NCBI GenBank assembly: GCA_037968515.1 | Contig: JBBKVQ010000349.1 | Location: forward strand, 1-16,523 | Source of the DNA: JBFFMO01 sp037968515 | Lineage (GTDB): Bacteria; Myxococcota_A; Bradymonadia; Bradymonadales; Bradymonadaceae | Reading direction: 5' to 3' | DNA: 16,523 nt | Shown: piece by piece, positions 14,182 through 16,523 of the stretch | Numbering within the stretch: the stretch's first letter is position 1 | Layout: every line of letters starts with the position of its first letter | Made by a program: the position numbers and the translations under genes | Notes under the pieces: model-generated | What the model saw: only the letters and a program-made list of their open reading frames with translations | Databases searched by the model: none | What the model was told of the DNA's origin: nothing

Positions 14182-15909
14182 TCAGAGTTTGGCCGAGGTC
14201 TTGAGCCAAGCGCGCAAATAGTTTTGGCGCAGGTGGTCAAGTTTGTATGGCATCTGTGAATTATTAGCTTCTTTCTCGAGGAGTGCCTCGACCTTCGCCA
14301 AGGATTCCTTGGTGGCATTGCGGTAGATGCCAAAACTGATGATTTCCCGGGTATCCAAGAATTCCGTTGGAAGGACTTCAAGCAGTGCAGGCCCAGCTAC
14401 ATCAGATGGCAAACGGGTCAGCTCCCAAGCGGCCTTGCTGCGCACGAGCGGCGATGGGTCGGTGAGTTTACCTTTCAGGCACGTCGCCTGTTCAGCCGGT
14501 GCGCCCTTCTCGGCGCATTCCTTGGCGACGTCAAACATGACGTTGTACTCGCCCATCTTCTTGGCTAGTTCTGGATACTTTTTGGCGGTGTTAGCCACCA
14601 TCGCATCCCAAGCCCCACGTTCCGCGGCAGTGGCAAGTTGAGCGTACTCAGCTCCGACCATCCAGTTGAATTGGTAGCGTTCGATCTCTTTGACAGCAGA
14701 ACCGTTGCCTTCAAGGATCGCCGCCCGTTTTTCGAAGTCGTTAACCACTCCGCTTTCGGCCATTTTCAACAACGCAGGCAATGCACTTCGATCACCGAGA
14801 CGATTCAGCGCGCTCGCTGCGTCTTGTCGTAACTGTAGCTCCACCATGCCATCGGTGATGTCGTCCCATTCATCAGCGACTTCGTTCAGCAACACTTGAA
14901 CCAAAATATCTTTGGCTTTTAGGTTGCCGATATCACCAAGCGCGTAAATCGTCTCGCTGGTGACCTGCCCTTCTTTGACGCGCCAGTTTACTGCGGATTG
15001 CCCTTGCAACTCTTTCGGAGCCGCTTTCACTGAGCTTAGATCGGCAATCAAGACCTCGGCACCGGCCTGGTCACGAAGCGAAGCCAGTCGTTTGGCCGCA
15101 ATCAGTTTCGGATGATTCTGCGTGCTGGGCGAGTTTGGGGTGTCGTACTTGAGCATCAGACTTTGGACGTCGGCACGCTCACCCTTGAAAATCTTGACCA
15201 GTTCGGGGACGGCCTTGGCACCGAGCGCCTGAATGGTAAGGCCGCATTCTTTATCGACGCTTTGGTTGGTGTTGTTGGCAAAAAACACGGCCAAAGTCAC
15301 TTGCTTGACGGCATCTTCGTTGATCGCATCCGGGTGTGCGATGGCCACTTCGGCCAAAGCGTCACAGGCGTGGGCGTGCAGAAGAATTGGATTGCTGTCG
15401 ACATCAAGCTTTAAGACATCCACAAGCGGACCGACCAGCTTGGCTTCCGGCATGTGTTTGAACGCCTGGATGATGCCTGACTTTGTATCGACGTCGTCGG
15501 TGGTTTTGAGGACTTCGATCATCGCATCGATTGACTCGATTGCGTTCAGATCACCCAGCGCTGCTGCAGCTGCCGAGGCATAATTTGACGCATTGGTTTT
15601 GAGTTCCTCGGTATAGGCTTCTTTCGCGCGTGGGTCTCGGAGTTGAACCAAGACCTGCATCGCGTCTTTTTGGACCGCGCCGCCCTTGTTGTAGGCAGCG
15701 ACAAGGCCCGGCACCGCGTCGAGCTGCTTTTCGGCCGGAAGTGCCGACAATTTGCTCAGAGCCAGTGCCTGCTTGGTTGCATCGCCCTCTTCGAGCACTT
15801 TGGAGATATAGGCCCCATCGTCCCATTTGGGTTGTTCGCAGCCGACCAACAGAGTCGTCGCGGTGACCGCGGCGATGGTGAGTGATTTCCAGACGTGTCT
15901 ATTTCTCAT
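14182..15909 (-). CDS. HEAT-repeat lipoprotein
   Basis: 575 aa from ATG 15909, with GGAGAAAG upstream; the ORF is open to 15933. The signal peptide (MRNRHVWKSLTIAAVTATTLLVGC) ends in lipobox LVGC, lipidated Cys24. The mature protein is almost wholly helical with repeated pairs of the HEAT/PBS-lyase type, for example residues of the form DPRAKEAYTEEL...ASAAAAALGDLNAIESIDAMIEVL, DALAEVA, TIYALGDIGNLKAKDILVQVL and DAASALNRLGDRSALPALLKM. Such curved solenoids act as protein-binding scaffolds. It lies 20 bases after the hpt stop and 57 bases before the DUF4388 start. Periplasmic or outer-membrane location is inferred from the lipobox; residue +2 is Glu, not the Asp that marks inner-membrane retention in enterics. 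Partner unknown. Confidence 0.88.
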   Translation of the reverse strand: MRNRHVWKSLTIAAVTATTLLVGCEQPKWDDGAYISKVLEEGDATKQALALSKLSALPAEKQLDAVPGLVAAYNKGGAVQKDAMQVLVQLRDPRAKEAYTEELKTNASNYASAAAAALGDLNAIESIDAMIEVLKTTDDVDTKSGIIQAFKHMPEAKLVGPLVDVLKLDVDSNPILLHAHACDALAEVAIAHPDAINEDAVKQVTLAVFFANNTNQSVDKECGLTIQALGAKAVPELVKIFKGERADVQSLMLKYDTPNSPSTQNHPKLIAAKRLASLRDQAGAEVLIADLSSVKAAPKELQGQSAVNWRVKEGQVTSETIYALGDIGNLKAKDILVQVLLNEVADEWDDITDGMVELQLRQDAASALNRLGDRSALPALLKMAESGVVNDFEKRAAILEGNGSAVKEIERYQFNWMVGAEYAQLATAAERGAWDAMVANTAKKYPELAKKMGEYNVMFDVAKECAEKGAPAEQATCLKGKLTDPSPLVRSKAAWELTRLPSDVAGPALLEVLPTEFLDTREIISFGIYRNATKESLAKVEALLEKEANNSQMPYKLDHLRQNYLRAWLKTSAKL

Positions 15910-15929
15910 AATTCTTTCTCCAATTGTGG

Positions 15930-16478
15930 TCACGACACGCCGTCACTCTTCCGGACAACCCCAATGTACGGAAGGTTTCGGAACTTCTCGGCGTAGTCCA
16001 AACCGTATCCAATGACGAATTCGTTAGGGATTTCGAAACCGATATAATCCATTTGAACTTCAGCCGTTCGATTATCGGGTTTATGCAATAAAGTGCATAC
16101 CTTGATGCTCTTGGGCTGGCGAGTGCTGAGGTTCTCAATGAGGTATTTCATTGTGAGCCCTGTGTCGATGATGTCCTCAATAATTATGACATTTCGGCCC
16201 TTGATGGGCTTGGAAAGGTCTTGAGTCATCCGCACAACCCCGCTGGTTTCTGTGCTGTCGCCGTAACTCGAAAGACCCAAGAAATCCATGGTCACGTCCA
16301 GGTCGATGGCACGTGCGAGGTCGGCAAAAAAGAGCACGGATCCCTTCAAAACGCAGATCATGTGCAGGTCAGGATCGTGCGCATAGTCACGAGTAATCTG
16401 TGCGCCAAGTTCGTTGATTTTCTGTTGAAGGGTCTCGCTTGAAATCAAGACATCAAGGCTATCACGAGTGATCGGCAT
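15930..16478 (-). CDS. hpt: Hypoxanthine phosphoribosyltransferase
   Basis: 182 aa from ATG 16478, which has an excellent AGGAGAG six bases upstream; the longer frame to 16514 is rejected. It salvages hypoxanthine (and usually guanine) with PRPP to form nucleoside monophosphates. The signature features are all visible: LKGS (44-47, pyrophosphate-binding loop), FLGLSSYG (67-73), the PRPP motif NVIIIEDIIDTGLT (96-109), and the base-binding C-terminal run NEFVIGYGLDYAEKFRNLPYIGV (152-174). Length matches bacterial enzymes. It appears to be the first gene of the operon visible here, although its promoter may lie past 16523. Note that its stop is only 20 bases from the HEAT lipoprotein start. Role of co-transcription with envelope genes unknown. 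Confidence 0.97.
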   Translation of the reverse strand: MPITRDSLDVLISSETLQQKINELGAQITRDYAHDPDLHMICVLKGSVLFFADLARAIDLDVTMDFLGLSSYGDSTETSGVVRMTQDLSKPIKGRNVIIIEDIIDTGLTMKYLIENLSTRQPKSIKVCTLLHKPDNRTAEVQMDYIGFEIPNEFVIGYGLDYAEKFRNLPYIGVVRKSDGVS

Positions 16479-16523
16479 CTGGTTCTCTCCTACGCACGGT
16501 AACACCGGCGACATACCGCCTCA

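Overview
The window reads as a chromosomal segment of a predatory or social 'deltaproteobacterial' lineage, most likely Myxococcota or Bradymonadota. This is inferred from family content, not from a marker gene. The pointers are two sigma-54 activators (one with an FHA domain), a soluble Hanks-type Ser/Thr kinase, a kinase-like protein ending in an AgmX/PglI-type C-terminal domain, a DUF4388 (PATAN-like) protein with a receiver-like N-terminus, a tiny ribbon-helix-helix protein of the TIGR04563 type, and four predicted lipoproteins. Coding density is very high. There are no rRNA, tRNA, CRISPR or insertion-sequence signals and no gene-free stretch over 300 bases.

Left part (1-3900): the 3' portion of a sigma-54 response regulator (+) is followed by two lipoprotein genes (+) that overlap by ATGA. 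The second carries a small Cys-rich motif and serial carboxypeptidase-regulatory-like beta domains. Facing them on the minus strand are a small single-pass membrane protein and, upstream of it, the ribbon-helix-helix gene. A hairpin terminator and a good sigma-70-like promoter lie between these two.

Middle part (3900-9000): a DUF2400/TIGR02757 gene (+) converges on a three-gene minus-strand operon made of a 151-aa unknown, a CPBP intramembrane protease and an 83-aa membrane protein coupled by TAATG. A cytosolic Ser/Thr kinase (+), with a perfect TATAAT promoter, then converges on an FHA/sigma-54 activator (-). Their stop codons interleave in four bases.

Right part (9000-16523): a compact minus-strand array, probably one transcript, running hpt, HEAT-repeat lipoprotein, receiver-like/DUF4388 protein, small lipoprotein, membrane pseudokinase with GYF_2-like and AgmX/PglI-like domains, a 92-aa unknown, and tsaE. 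Two housekeeping genes (purine salvage and tRNA t6A modification) bracket what looks like an uncharacterised cell-envelope/signalling module.

The best candidate for something undescribed is this five-gene module (9505-15909). Its centre is a protein in which a kinase fold has lost the HRD and DFG aspartates and is joined across a membrane segment to a TonB/AgmX-like periplasmic domain. The active kinase and FHA activator next to it would make a sensible phospho-signalling partner pair, but that link is inferred from neighbourhood only.
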